Assembly: GCF_022012475.1 (NCBI RefSeq)
Contig: NZ_JAKLWS010000039.1
Span: 1 to 38,671, forward strand
Length of the DNA: 38,671 nucleotides
Reading direction: 5' to 3'
From: Rhodohalobacter sulfatireducens
Lineage (GTDB): Bacteria > Bacteroidota > Rhodothermia > Balneolales > Balneolaceae
Shown: positions 1-8,619 of the stretch, in pieces
How the letters are laid out: every line of letters begins with the position of its first letter
Position numbering within the stretch: position 1 is the first letter of the stretch
Program-made: the position numbers and the translations under genes
Notes under the pieces: model-generated
The model's input: only the letters and a program-made list of their open reading frames with translations
Told to the model about the DNA's origin: nothing
Database searches by the model: none

Positions 1-51
1 TTTAAAGCTATCACTATAGGTAGGTTGGGGTTTCTTCTGTTTATTTTTCAT
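1..51 (-). CDS. IS3-family OrfA-like transposase, N-terminal fragment
   Basis: Reading leftwards from an ATG at 51-49, 17 codons are visible before the window edge, giving MKNKQKKPQPTYSDSFK. The TYSDSFK ending resembles the start of the helix-turn-helix OrfA of IS3-family transposases, where a (Y/F)xxxFK segment opens the first helix. An AAGGAG ribosome binding site lies a few bases upstream (plus-strand CTCCTT at 58-63), unusually clear for this window. Only a fragment is visible, so the family call rests on these residues and on the TG...CA-type element end just outside the gene. It could instead be another HTH protein. Confidence 0.45.
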   Translation of the reverse strand, partial: MKNKQKKPQPTYSDSFK

Positions 52-85
52 CGGCTGACTCCTTAAATTGTGTCAACCTATTTCA
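1..85 (-). mobile_element. Terminal end of an IS3-type insertion sequence, truncated by the window
   Basis: On the minus strand the element would begin at 85 with TGAAATAGGTTGACA, then lead within about 20 bases to a ribosome binding site and the transposase-like start codon at 51. A TG terminal dinucleotide close before orfA is the usual IS3-family arrangement. The other end lies outside the window, so neither the inverted-repeat partner nor a target duplication can be seen. The boundary at 85 is an estimate from the TG dinucleotide. Confidence 0.4.
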
Positions 86-259
86 GTTTAAGACCCTTCG
101 CCAATTCCCCTTGCTTCCGTTTTTTCTTGAAGGCCGGATGATTAGAAAGCCTAAAACGTTATTCAAACTTCTCTGGGAAAATAAAGGTCATGACCCTTCG
201 GGATTCGTTACTTTTTTCGCATAAAAAAAGTGATTCCCCCTAATCGGCTGCAAGAGAAT

Positions 260-297
260 AGATTGCACCTGTGCAATCTCACACTCCAAAGGAGTGT
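260..297. repeat. Two adjacent perfect hairpins
   Basis: AGATTGCAC (260-268) and GTGCAATCT (271-279) form a perfect 9-bp inverted repeat around a two-base centre. Immediately after, ACACTCC (281-287) and GGAGTGT (291-297) form a perfect 7-bp stem with an AAA loop. Two perfect stems in 38 bases, with no T tract following on either strand, look more like a dispersed palindromic (REP-like) element than a terminator. Copy number elsewhere in the genome cannot be seen. Confidence 0.55.
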
Positions 298-306
298 AAT
301 ATCTTT

Positions 307-355
307 AGCCCGCGGCAAAAACAGGAGTGAAACGATCTGTTTGCAGCCGTGGGTT
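307..355. repeat. Long imperfect hairpin, third unit of the palindrome cluster
   Basis: AGCCCGCGGC (307-316) pairs with GCCGTGGGTT (346-355) over 10 positions, two of them G-U wobbles. Inside, AAACAG (319-324) pairs with CTGTTT (337-342). With the two hairpins at 260-297 it makes a compact structured block of about 95 bases. This resembles REP/RAYT-associated repeats in general design, but no RAYT transposase gene is visible here. Confidence 0.5.
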
Positions 356-587
356 AAACGGAGGTATCATTAAAACCCCCGAGGCGATGAACATTGAAAA
401 AGCTTGATTGTGATCGAGGGGTCGGGGATAGAGTTGATGATAGGCCATATGGGGCAAGAGAGTAGAAGTCGGAGCTTGGGAACGAGTAAAATGAAATCAA
501 GCCGGAAAAAGGGTCACAAGTGACGCTTTGCTGACAGTTGCGCCAGTTGGGGACATTATTTCAGTTGTTAACATAGAAAAAGAAATT

Positions 588-609
588 GCGGGAATAGAGA
601 TTCACCCGC
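588..609 (-). terminator. Probable rho-independent terminator of the Wzi pair
   Basis: On the minus strand, GCGG, a two-base bulge, and GAAT pair with ATTC and CCGC around a CTCT loop, giving eight base pairs. A T-rich run (AATTTCTTTTT) follows directly. It lies about 70 bases downstream of the stop codon of the minus-strand Wzi-like gene (stop at 676-678), where a transcript end is expected. The stem is short, so the call is moderate. Confidence 0.4.
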
Positions 610-675
610 TCTTGATAAGTGGTGAGAAATTAATATTCCCAAAAATCTAAGATTTAATATCAAGCTCGCGATAAT

Positions 676-2445
676 TCAAAACGTGTAAGAAACCCCTGCA
701 CTAAACTGAATATTTGATTTATCCATCGGCTCGAATGTGGCGATATTGATTCCGCGGCCAAAGTCTCCGTAATTATATCGGCCATAGTTAAATAATTTAG
801 TCCATGAGAGGCTTGCCGAGATTAAAAAATCACGATAGTAAATAAGCCCTTTGGTTCCGAGGGTGAGATCGGTTCGGTTTCTCCAGTAGTCTCCAAATCC
901 TCTGCGAAACTCTTCAGGCCGATCTAAAAATCGGTCGTATTCGTAGTGAAAATGGTTATTATCTGCCATCCTGCGGACAAACACTCCAATTCGGCCACTA
1001 TCAAAATAGCTGTCAAGGCTTAGAAACTGGCTGTTTGAACCCGGTCCGATTGCCGCGCCCAACAGTTGACCTTCGTTAGTATGTCCCTGGCGTACTTGTT
1101 GGTCTGTATAGTAATAGTTTTGGGGGCGTACCTCCTCTAAATAGCCGGGAGTCATGTTTGTGAATTCCACATTCAGCTTATAGAAATGCATATACTCACC
1201 CATGATAAGCTTTTGCAAGCCGAAAGCGTAGCCACTGTTGTGGCGGGGTTCCATCAGCAGGTCCCTGGAGTCGTATGCATAATCATCCCGAAAAAATTCG
1301 CCGTAAATTTCCATTTTGCTTTCCGGCCACACCCACCTGGCGTACAGAGAGTTAAGGTGATTTCTTGGTTTTACCTGATCGAATGGTCCTCTCGTTTTAA
1401 CAAAGTTCTTCACCAGGATGGGGTCAAAAATCAAACCGTAATCCACGGGCTGTAATATTCCCTGCTCCATATAGGTATGAACGGCCCGGGTTATCCCAAG
1501 ATGTACATTTGGGGCAAAAAACGGTGAGTAGGAGAAGTTTACAGCGTTCATGAATCGATCCTGCTGAAACTCATCCTCTTGATCATAATACTGCGAGTCT
1601 TCCGGAAAACCACCCATGTATTTAAATTCGAAACTTCCAACGTACGGAACTTTGAGAGGGCCGCGGGTACCAATAAAAAAGTGTTTCATTCCCGGTGCAT
1701 TATTGCTCATAATGAGCGGGTATTTCACATTTGCTCCCCACCATAATGGTTCGGTACTGAGGCCGGCCTCAATATTTCTGAAATGGATTCGTATGGAAGA
1801 GTAACCAAGACTTGATGTTTGAAACGCTTCCGGGCCAAAACGAAAGGGCATATCAATCGCATTCCCCATGCCTTCAGCTACATAACGAATATTCCCATCT
1901 TCATCCTCGGGGACGAATCGCGGTATATCAAAAGCTAAATTCTGTTGATTTACCAATTGGGGGCGAAAAGTGACGGTCAGATAATCTGATGTAAGCCAAA
2001 AACCACCTTTAAACTCCGTGTTGAATCCCTTTCCATACCATGCTGCTTCATTATTTTGACCGTAAGGGACGGCAGAATTCGCCGTTACTTCAATGTTTGG
2101 CCTGTAGATACCGACCTTAAAGTAGGATTGAAATTCATACTCCGGGGTAGTAAATGGTTCACTCCAAATCCCATAATCCCCGGAATCCAGGGACATATAC
2201 TCCCTGTAGATTTTATCCCATACGGGCCTGTTAGAAAATGATGATAACTCAGATCCATGAAACAGCTGTTGGATCCGAAACTGTTCCTCTTTAATGTCGT
2301 CGATAGGGATGATCTGTGCCCGGACAGGTGTAATCCAAACTGTTTGTAAAGCAAACAGAATTGCAATGCCTAAAAAGGGAAATAGCCGCTGCACACGTGG
2401 CAACCTTTCTGCATACCTGTTAATATGAAATGGAATCTGATTCAT
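676..2445 (-). CDS. Wzi-like capsule assembly outer-membrane protein (second of a tandem pair)
   Basis: This 589-residue protein looks like an outer-membrane beta-barrel of the capsule-assembly Wzi family, which in characterised members helps bind and organise capsular polysaccharide on the cell surface. An N-terminal hydrophobic stretch (roughly residues 22-43, ending VRAQ) is a probable signal peptide. Family-like segments include EPLWWGANVKYPL followed by SNNAPG in the middle, and alternating aromatic strands ending SAGVSYTF, a typical barrel C-terminus with a terminal Phe. The ATG directly abuts the stop codon of the upstream paralogue (0 bases between), so the two are probably co-transcribed and translationally coupled. 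Its neighbours are a Wzz-type gene and the glycan pathway, which fits export or attachment of that glycan. The family call is from pattern recognition; the role is inferred. Confidence 0.78.
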   Translation of the reverse strand: MNQIPFHINRYAERLPRVQRLFPFLGIAILFALQTVWITPVRAQIIPIDDIKEEQFRIQQLFHGSELSSFSNRPVWDKIYREYMSLDSGDYGIWSEPFTTPEYEFQSYFKVGIYRPNIEVTANSAVPYGQNNEAAWYGKGFNTEFKGGFWLTSDYLTVTFRPQLVNQQNLAFDIPRFVPEDEDGNIRYVAEGMGNAIDMPFRFGPEAFQTSSLGYSSIRIHFRNIEAGLSTEPLWWGANVKYPLIMSNNAPGMKHFFIGTRGPLKVPYVGSFEFKYMGGFPEDSQYYDQEDEFQQDRFMNAVNFSYSPFFAPNVHLGITRAVHTYMEQGILQPVDYGLIFDPILVKNFVKTRGPFDQVKPRNHLNSLYARWVWPESKMEIYGEFFRDDYAYDSRDLLMEPRHNSGYAFGLQKLIMGEYMHFYKLNVEFTNMTPGYLEEVRPQNYYYTDQQVRQGHTNEGQLLGAAIGPGSNSQFLSLDSYFDSGRIGVFVRRMADNNHFHYEYDRFLDRPEEFRRGFGDYWRNRTDLTLGTKGLIYYRDFLISASLSWTKLFNYGRYNYGDFGRGINIATFEPMDKSNIQFSAGVSYTF

Positions 2446-4182
2446 TTATCGACTAAAAATGTATGTTAGTCCAAGCTGAAACTGGATGTTGATTAAGTCA
2501 TCTCGCTCATAATTTGTGATATTTATCCCACCAAACTCACCATAATTAAAGCGCCCGTAATTATATGCTTTTGTCCAGGTAAAACGTCCGTTGATGTAAA
2601 ACGGGTCCGGTCCGTACAGAAAATTTAAACCTAAATTCAGATTCACACGATGTCGGAAAAAATCACCAAATTCTTCTGATGGAGTGATACTTCTGGAACC
2701 CTGTGCGAAGTGGAAATTTTCATTATCAACCAGGCGCTGTGCAAATATGCCAAATTTATAATTTCCCTTATAGGCATCGATAGAAAGAAACTGGCTGTTT
2801 GAACCGGGCCCGATCGCAGCACCCAAAATTTGACCGCCATTGGTATGTCCCTGTCGCACCCGGCCATGTGTGTAGTAATAGGCCTGGGGACGAACTTGCT
2901 CCAGCTGTGTGGTTGTCAAGTTGGTGATTTCGACATTAGTTTTCAGGAAATCAATCCCGGGGAGGAATGAAAGTTTTTGAAACCCAAACGTATAAGCACT
3001 GTTATGGTGCGGCTGATTGACGAAGTCTCGAATATCATGACTATGGTCTTCCCTGAAAAACTCTCCATAGATTTCAGCGTTTGTACCGGGAAGCTGAATA
3101 TGTGCATAAAAGGAAGCGGCTTGATTTTTATCCTGTACACCTTGAGTACTTTGATTAAAGCTGGAAGACAGACTCGTTGGATCGAGGGACAGTAATGCAT
3201 TGGACAGGCTGAATCCGCCTTCCTCGTAAAGGTGTATCACACGAATGGCACCAATGGTAAGATTTTTCCAAAAAATTGGAGAGTAGGCGACATTCAATGC
3301 GGTTGTAAATCGTGTTTCATTTTGTCCCGGACCATCGAAGTAATCTGAGTCTTTCGGGTATCCAAAGATCCACTTTAACTTTATATCGCCAAAATAGGGG
3401 ACGCTGAACGGTTCGTGATTGCTTAGAAAAAAGTGTGGAATTCCCGGAGCATTATTACTGAAAAGCAGGGGGTAACGAACGGCTGAACCCCACCACAATG
3501 GCTCTGTGCTGAAACCGGTTTCAAGTTTTTTGTAATGCAGGCGAATGGAACTGTTTCCCGGGTCAATAGTGGTGTATGTGTCGGGGCCGAAACGAAAAGG
3601 GGCATCTAAGGCAGCACCAATACCCTCGGCCACATATCGAATATTGCCATCGGCATCCCTTGGAATAAAACGGGGCCTTAAAAAGTCAAGATTTTCCTGG
3701 TAAATAATATGCGGGCTAATATTTACTGATAAATAGCGGGATGTCGCAAAAAATCCACCTTTGAATTCCACATTAGATCCCCGGCCATACCAAGCCGCCC
3801 CGTTATTCTCGCCATATGGAATACGGGAGTTATAAGTCTGCTGAATAAAGGCAGGTAGTAATCCTACATTAAACCCCTGATTAGAATAAAGTGCCGGGGC
3901 CGATAAATCGCGATTCCACCAGCCCGTATAGTTATCCGATTGGCTTATAATGGATCGATATCTATCTGTTGAAACCGGCCGGTCAATCAATGGAAAATTA
4001 ACTGTATCGGCTAAAAGAGAATTGATTTTTAGTTGCTCATCCTGCAAACTTCCTACTTCAATGATCTGCGCATTCAACCGCTCGGTAGTAAACAGTATGA
4101 AAGCTGCACAAAGAAAAAGAAACGGGAACTTCTTTGTATGTTTATTCTTAAAAAAAATAAAATGTTTTGCTTGTTGGATCAC
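2446..4182 (-). CDS. Wzi-like capsule assembly outer-membrane protein (first of a tandem pair)
   Basis: A 578-residue paralogue of the downstream Wzi-like protein, sharing EPLWWGSAVRYPL, SNNAPG, GRVRQGHTN and LGAAIGPGSNSQFLS along the whole length. The start is GTG at 4182-4180: an in-frame stop lies only 12 bases upstream, so no longer start exists, and the protein then has a good signal peptide (hydrophobic FPFLFLCAAFILF, ending LNAQ). The C-terminus (LGLTYIFSR) is barrel-like. It is the first gene of the minus-strand pair and diverges from the Wzz-type gene across a 262-base AT-rich gap that probably holds promoters for both directions. No clear ribosome binding site is visible. The substrate is presumably the surface polysaccharide made by the adjacent genes. 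Confidence 0.78.
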   Translation of the reverse strand: MIQQAKHFIFFKNKHTKKFPFLFLCAAFILFTTERLNAQIIEVGSLQDEQLKINSLLADTVNFPLIDRPVSTDRYRSIISQSDNYTGWWNRDLSAPALYSNQGFNVGLLPAFIQQTYNSRIPYGENNGAAWYGRGSNVEFKGGFFATSRYLSVNISPHIIYQENLDFLRPRFIPRDADGNIRYVAEGIGAALDAPFRFGPDTYTTIDPGNSSIRLHYKKLETGFSTEPLWWGSAVRYPLLFSNNAPGIPHFFLSNHEPFSVPYFGDIKLKWIFGYPKDSDYFDGPGQNETRFTTALNVAYSPIFWKNLTIGAIRVIHLYEEGGFSLSNALLSLDPTSLSSSFNQSTQGVQDKNQAASFYAHIQLPGTNAEIYGEFFREDHSHDIRDFVNQPHHNSAYTFGFQKLSFLPGIDFLKTNVEITNLTTTQLEQVRPQAYYYTHGRVRQGHTNGGQILGAAIGPGSNSQFLSIDAYKGNYKFGIFAQRLVDNENFHFAQGSRSITPSEEFGDFFRHRVNLNLGLNFLYGPDPFYINGRFTWTKAYNYGRFNYGEFGGINITNYERDDLINIQFQLGLTYIFSR

Positions 4183-4444
4183 GAGAGGATATCAATGATA
4201 CATTAAACGTCTGCAAATGAGAATTATTAGCAGGAAGTTATTCAATATATATGTGTTATAAAATTGATAAAGAAGAAAACAAATAAAGGTAGTATGTTAA
4301 ATTGTACGAAAGAAATACTATTTGGTAAATGATCGTTTACAGAATAAATTTCAGGACACTTTGAGTGAATTTGTTTTTGTATTAAGACCATAAATTATTG
4401 TATCATTCGAAGCTACGTTAATAAGTAAAGAATAGAACTCTAAA

Positions 4445-5650
4445 ATGAGCGATACCCCCGACAATCCTGTCAACAGTTTAGAAGTAGAAAAGGAGACACA
4501 AAACAAGAATAGAGATCATCATTCTACAGCGGACAGGTCCGAAGAAGAGGTAGATATTTGGGATCTCGTAGCGATGATATGGAACAACCGGATCTATATC
4601 ATATTATTTGCAATTGCATTCACGTTGATTGGTTTGTTTCATGTTACATATGGACCTGCTGAGCAATATGTTTCGAATGCAGTTCTTCTGCAGGAAACTG
4701 CGGGAAGTGGATCAAATACCCAGCGTTTATTGCAGCAATTTGGCGGAGCTTTTGGATTTAGTACTTCAGGGGGAGGAGAAGCGGGTCGTATTTCCGCAGA
4801 TCTGTATCCTTTCATTATCAGCAGTGCGGCATTTCAAAATGAGATTATTTATGAAGAGTTAAATTTTTCAACTTTTGAAGAGCCCCTAACTCTCCATGAG
4901 TATTTTAATGAGCACTACGAAAAACCAATTAGAGATTCTGTTTATGACCTGGCTTCAAAATATACAATCATGTTCCCTTTCACTGTTATTGATTTTGTTC
5001 AGGGTATATCTTTTACGGAAAAAGAGAAAGATAGTGTTGAGGTAGTTGAATATGACGACAGGATTTTAGAACTGTCTGCAGATGACCAGGCTGCAATGAC
5101 AGAATTGACAGAGCGAATTACGGTTACGATCAATGGTAATTTAATTGACGTAACCACCCAGCTTCCGGATCCCGAGGCAGCGGCTATGCTGAATGTTCTG
5201 GTGATAGAGAAAATCCAGGAATACATTACTGAGTACCAGGTTGAAAAAGCCCGAAATAACCTTGAGTTTATTCAGAGACAATATGAAAGAGCGAAGCAGC
5301 AGTATGAGCAAGCGCAGAATGAATTGGCTACATTTTTAGATCAAAATGTGAACATTAGCACGAATGTTGCCAGGGTAGAAGAGGAACGTTTACAAAATGA
5401 AACCAACAGAGCGAACAATATATATAATTCGGTTGCGATTGAATTAAAACAGGCAGAATTGAGGCTACAAGAAGAGACGCCAATATTTAGCATATTACAG
5501 AAATCCAGATTACCAACCACAAGTGTTGGAAGTTCATATCAATTGGTTGTCGTTTTTGCTATTGTGGGTGCAATAATTGGTCTTATGTATATTTTCGGGG
5601 TGGGGATTTTCAAAAAAACAATTGAGGAGATCCAATTGAAGGCTGTATAA
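4445..5650 (+). CDS. Wzz-type polysaccharide chain-length determinant (PCP family)
   Basis: This 401-residue protein has the two-membrane-helix layout of polysaccharide co-polymerases. A cytoplasmic N-terminus with VDIWDLVAMIWNNR (about 37-50) leads into a first helix (about 51-67). A long periplasmic region follows, with a predicted coiled coil around 265-345 rich in Q/E/A/R. The C-terminal helix is at about 368-392. In characterised systems such proteins set the chain length of Wzy-made polymers. There is no C-terminal tyrosine-kinase domain, so it is the Wzz rather than the Wzc type. It is the first gene of the long plus-strand run and is followed after 73 bases by an ABC transporter. The O-antigen polymerase-like gene at 31279-32478 is a plausible partner. 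Confidence 0.82.
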   Translation: MSDTPDNPVNSLEVEKETQNKNRDHHSTADRSEEEVDIWDLVAMIWNNRIYIILFAIAFTLIGLFHVTYGPAEQYVSNAVLLQETAGSGSNTQRLLQQFGGAFGFSTSGGGEAGRISADLYPFIISSAAFQNEIIYEELNFSTFEEPLTLHEYFNEHYEKPIRDSVYDLASKYTIMFPFTVIDFVQGISFTEKEKDSVEVVEYDDRILELSADDQAAMTELTERITVTINGNLIDVTTQLPDPEAAAMLNVLVIEKIQEYITEYQVEKARNNLEFIQRQYERAKQQYEQAQNELATFLDQNVNISTNVARVEEERLQNETNRANNIYNSVAIELKQAELRLQEETPIFSILQKSRLPTTSVGSSYQLVVVFAIVGAIIGLMYIFGVGIFKKTIEEIQLKAV

Positions 5651-5723
5651 GTCATCCTTCGATGGACATTAAGGTCATAACTATTTAAAATAATAAAGAG
5701 ACGTACTTACAGATTGTAAAGAT

Positions 5724-7526
5724 ATGTATGAATCATTAAAGAAAATTTATTTGCTACTGCCAAGGAAAGACCATCTTAAATTTGGTCTTCTCTTCGTAAT
5801 GATGATCGTCGCATCATTTTTCGAACTCGTAGGTATAGGCCTGATACCTGCATTTGTTATCAGTATTGCTGAGCCTCAAAAGATTTTTGATCTTTATATT
5901 GTTGGAGATCTTTTACTCGATTATGGGATTGATAATTCTCAGAAACTGGCTTTTTTCGGTGCCAGCCTTCTTATTGCGGCATATATCTTTAAAAATATCT
6001 ATCTGACATATTTTCAATATTTAAAACAGAAGTTTGTTTTAAATAAAAAATTGATACTTCAGAACAGGCTATTTAAAGCGTACATGACAGCCCCCTATAC
6101 ATTTTATTTAAGCAAGAATTCAGCCGAACTGCTTAGGAATGTCAATGGTGAAGTGGGTAAGATTATCACCGGAACTATGCTCCCGCTTTTAGATATTAGC
6201 CTTAACACCATCATGTTTCTTTTCATCGTTGTTACACTTTTGGTGCTCGAACCCGTTATAACGATTATCACCGTGATCATGATGGGTGGAGGCGGATATC
6301 TTTTTCTAAAGATTACACAGAAGAAAACGGAAGATTCCGGCCGAATCAGCAGGCTTGCAAGTGGAGACATGAATCGAATGATTCTGCAAGGCCTTGGTGG
6401 ATTTAAAGAAGCCAGAGTTCTGAACCGTGAAAACCTATTCCTAAAACAGTATAATAAATTTGCAAAAAGAGGGATCGGTGCACATATATATCAAACGGTT
6501 GTAAAAAGTTTGCCGAAACCGATTATTGAAACCCTTCTTGTAGTTGGAATTCTTACCGTAACTTTAATTATGGTTTATGAGGGTCGATCTTTTAGTGAGA
6601 TTATCCCTGTCCTTACACTTTTCGGAGTCGCTGCAGTTAAACTGATGCCCATATTCAACACCTTTATTCAACAGATTACAAGCATTCGATATAGTGCAGA
6701 CGCCGTACATGCCGTTTATGAAGACCTGAACTACCTGGAAAATAATTATCCTCAGTTTCGAGAGAGTATTCTATCCGAGACCGATCGCATGAAATTGGAT
6801 CACGGTATTTCCATACAAAATGTGAGCTATCAATATCCTGAAAGCGATGAATACGCCGTAAAAAATGTCAACCTTGATATTCCAAAGGGATCGGCAGTTG
6901 CTTTTGTCGGTGCCTCCGGAGCCGGCAAAACGACCATGGTCGATATAATCCTTGGCCTCTTAGAGCCGGTAAATGGTAAAATCTTAGTTGATGGAGTTGA
7001 TATTTCAAAAAATCTACGTGGGTGGATGAAGAATATTGGGTACATCCAACAGTCAGATTACCTGTTTGATGAACGAATTTTCAGAAACATTGCCTTCGGA
7101 ATTCCTGATGATGAGATTAATGATGAGAAGCTAAACAATGCAATTAACGCTGCTCAATTAAATGAATTAATCAAAAAAATGCCTAATGGGTTGCGAACCA
7201 GGGTAGGTGAACGGGGAATTCGGCTCTCCGGTGGGCAACGTCAAAGGGTAACAATTGCACGGGCCCTGTACAATAACCCACAGGTATTGGTTATGGATGA
7301 AGCGACTTCAGCGCTGGATAATATTACTGAAAAATTTGTCATTGAAGCGATCGAGCGGCTTCGAGGAGACCGAACTATCATCATGATTGCGCACAGACTA
7401 ACAACTGTAAAAAATTGTGATGTGATTTATTTGATGGAAGAAGGCGAAATTGTTGCAAATGGTACCTATGAGGAGTTGATAGAGGGCAATAAACAGTTCA
7501 GAAGAATGTCGCTCGTTGATGATTAG
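5724..7526 (+). CDS. ABC transporter with fused membrane and ATPase domains, likely glycan flippase/exporter
   Basis: A 600-residue half-transporter of the MsbA/PglK type. The first ~330 residues hold about six membrane helices. The nucleotide-binding domain carries Walker A GASGAGKT (396-403), the LSGGQ signature (501-505), Walker B ending in MDE (D525, E526) and the H-loop His557. Members of this group flip lipid-linked oligosaccharides or lipids across the inner membrane; PglK does so for undecaprenyl-linked glycans. No Wzx-type flippase is visible in the window, so this protein may fill that role, but the substrate is inferred from its place between the Wzz gene and the nonulosonic acid genes. 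It precedes pseB by 44 bases in the same direction. Confidence 0.82.
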   Translation: MYESLKKIYLLLPRKDHLKFGLLFVMMIVASFFELVGIGLIPAFVISIAEPQKIFDLYIVGDLLLDYGIDNSQKLAFFGASLLIAAYIFKNIYLTYFQYLKQKFVLNKKLILQNRLFKAYMTAPYTFYLSKNSAELLRNVNGEVGKIITGTMLPLLDISLNTIMFLFIVVTLLVLEPVITIITVIMMGGGGYLFLKITQKKTEDSGRISRLASGDMNRMILQGLGGFKEARVLNRENLFLKQYNKFAKRGIGAHIYQTVVKSLPKPIIETLLVVGILTVTLIMVYEGRSFSEIIPVLTLFGVAAVKLMPIFNTFIQQITSIRYSADAVHAVYEDLNYLENNYPQFRESILSETDRMKLDHGISIQNVSYQYPESDEYAVKNVNLDIPKGSAVAFVGASGAGKTTMVDIILGLLEPVNGKILVDGVDISKNLRGWMKNIGYIQQSDYLFDERIFRNIAFGIPDDEINDEKLNNAINAAQLNELIKKMPNGLRTRVGERGIRLSGGQRQRVTIARALYNNPQVLVMDEATSALDNITEKFVIEAIERLRGDRTIIMIAHRLTTVKNCDVIYLMEEGEIVANGTYEELIEGNKQFRRMSLVDD

Positions 7527-7570
7527 GACTGATATTCAGTATCAAATATAATAGCTGGCATAGAAATTAT

Positions 7571-8584
7571 ATGGATTTAAATAACAAATCGATTTTAATA
7601 ACCGGTGGAACCGGGTCTTTCGGGAAGGCATTTGTAAAGAGAGTTTTGAACGAATGGCCCAATATAGAAAGGCTGGTTGTTTACTCACGTGATGAACAGA
7701 AACAGTTCAAAATGGAGCAGGAGTTCCCAAGAAAAAAATATCCAATGATTCGTTTTTTCATTGGGGATGTGAGGGATTACAGCAGGTTAAAACGGGCATT
7801 AAATGGCATAGATTATGTAATCCATGCAGCGGCAATGAAACATGTTCATATTGCCGAATATAATCCCGATGAGTGTGTAAAAACTAATATTGGCGGTGCT
7901 GAAAATTTGGTAAGAGCTTGTCTCTCAAATGGGGTGAAAAAAGTTGTAGCATTATCGACAGACAAAGCGGCTGCACCTGTAAACTTATATGGAGCCACTA
8001 AACTTGTTTCTGATAAGCTTTTTATTGCTGCAAATAATATAAAAGGCGCAAACCCGATAACATTTTCAGTTGTCAGATATGGCAATGTGATGGGATCAAA
8101 CGGTTCGGTAATACCATTCTTTCTTAAAAAAAGGAAAGAGGGTGTATTGCCCATCACAAATCCCAATATGACGAGATTTACGATTACACTGGATGATGGC
8201 GTTGATATGGTGCTCCATGCTCTCGAACACGCCTGGGGCGGAGAAATGTTTATCCCAAAAATTCCTTCCTACAGAATCATGGATGTTGCTGAGGCAATAG
8301 GCCCTGAATGTGAAAAGAAAATTATCGGTTTGCGGCCCGGTGAAAAAATCCATGAGGAGATGATAACCTCGTCGGATTCATTCTACACATACGATCTCGG
8401 CAAGTATTACACCATTTTGCCATCCCAGCATATGTGGAACCTGGAAGATTATTTGGACCATTTCAATGCAAAAAAAGTAGAATTGGGTTTTCGTTATAAT
8501 TCCGGAGAAAATGATGATTGGGTGAGTGTAGCAGACATCAGAAAACTTATCAGGGAACATTTAGAACCTGATTTTTCGGTATAA
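7571..8584 (+). CDS. pseB: UDP-N-acetylglucosamine 4,6-dehydratase (inverting), PseB-like
   Basis: This 337-residue SDR-superfamily enzyme matches PseB/FlaA1, which dehydrates UDP-GlcNAc and inverts C5 to give the 4-keto-6-deoxy-L-arabino product, the first step to pseudaminic acid. The NADP-binding loop TGGTGSFG is at 11-18. The family catalytic residues are present as Asp131-Lys132 (in STDKAAAP) and Tyr140 (in NLYGATK), positions that agree with FlaA1 numbering to within one residue. Length is normal for the family. The gene is followed 35 bases later by its usual partner pseC. Retaining dehydratases of the legionaminic or bacillosamine routes (PglF, LegB) are much longer or have other motifs, so the inverting assignment is fairly firm. 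Confidence 0.92.
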   Translation: MDLNNKSILITGGTGSFGKAFVKRVLNEWPNIERLVVYSRDEQKQFKMEQEFPRKKYPMIRFFIGDVRDYSRLKRALNGIDYVIHAAAMKHVHIAEYNPDECVKTNIGGAENLVRACLSNGVKKVVALSTDKAAAPVNLYGATKLVSDKLFIAANNIKGANPITFSVVRYGNVMGSNGSVIPFFLKKRKEGVLPITNPNMTRFTITLDDGVDMVLHALEHAWGGEMFIPKIPSYRIMDVAEAIGPECEKKIIGLRPGEKIHEEMITSSDSFYTYDLGKYYTILPSQHMWNLEDYLDHFNAKKVELGFRYNSGENDDWVSVADIRKLIREHLEPDFSV

Positions 8585-8619
8585 AATAACCGGAACTGAG
8601 AAGCATAAACATACTTACC

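Larger units (their letters stand above)
86..587. other. Non-coding stretch between the IS end and the Wzi genes
   Basis: I find no convincing coding region here on either strand. The stretch is somewhat richer in GC than other gaps and contains three hairpin-forming inverted repeats between 260 and 355 (listed separately). There is also an A/T-run palindrome around 205-235, where TTACTTTTTT faces AAAAAAAGT. It may be intergenic repeat DNA or debris from mobile elements. Confidence 0.5.

Noticed and set aside
260-355. CRISPR array
   Set aside because: The three palindromes differ in sequence and there are no regular spacers or repeated units.
4183-4444. Bacteroidota-type promoter (TTTG ... 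TAnnTTTG) in the divergent gap
   Set aside because: Several partial matches exist in this AT-rich stretch, none with both elements at the right spacing. A promoter is expected but cannot be placed.
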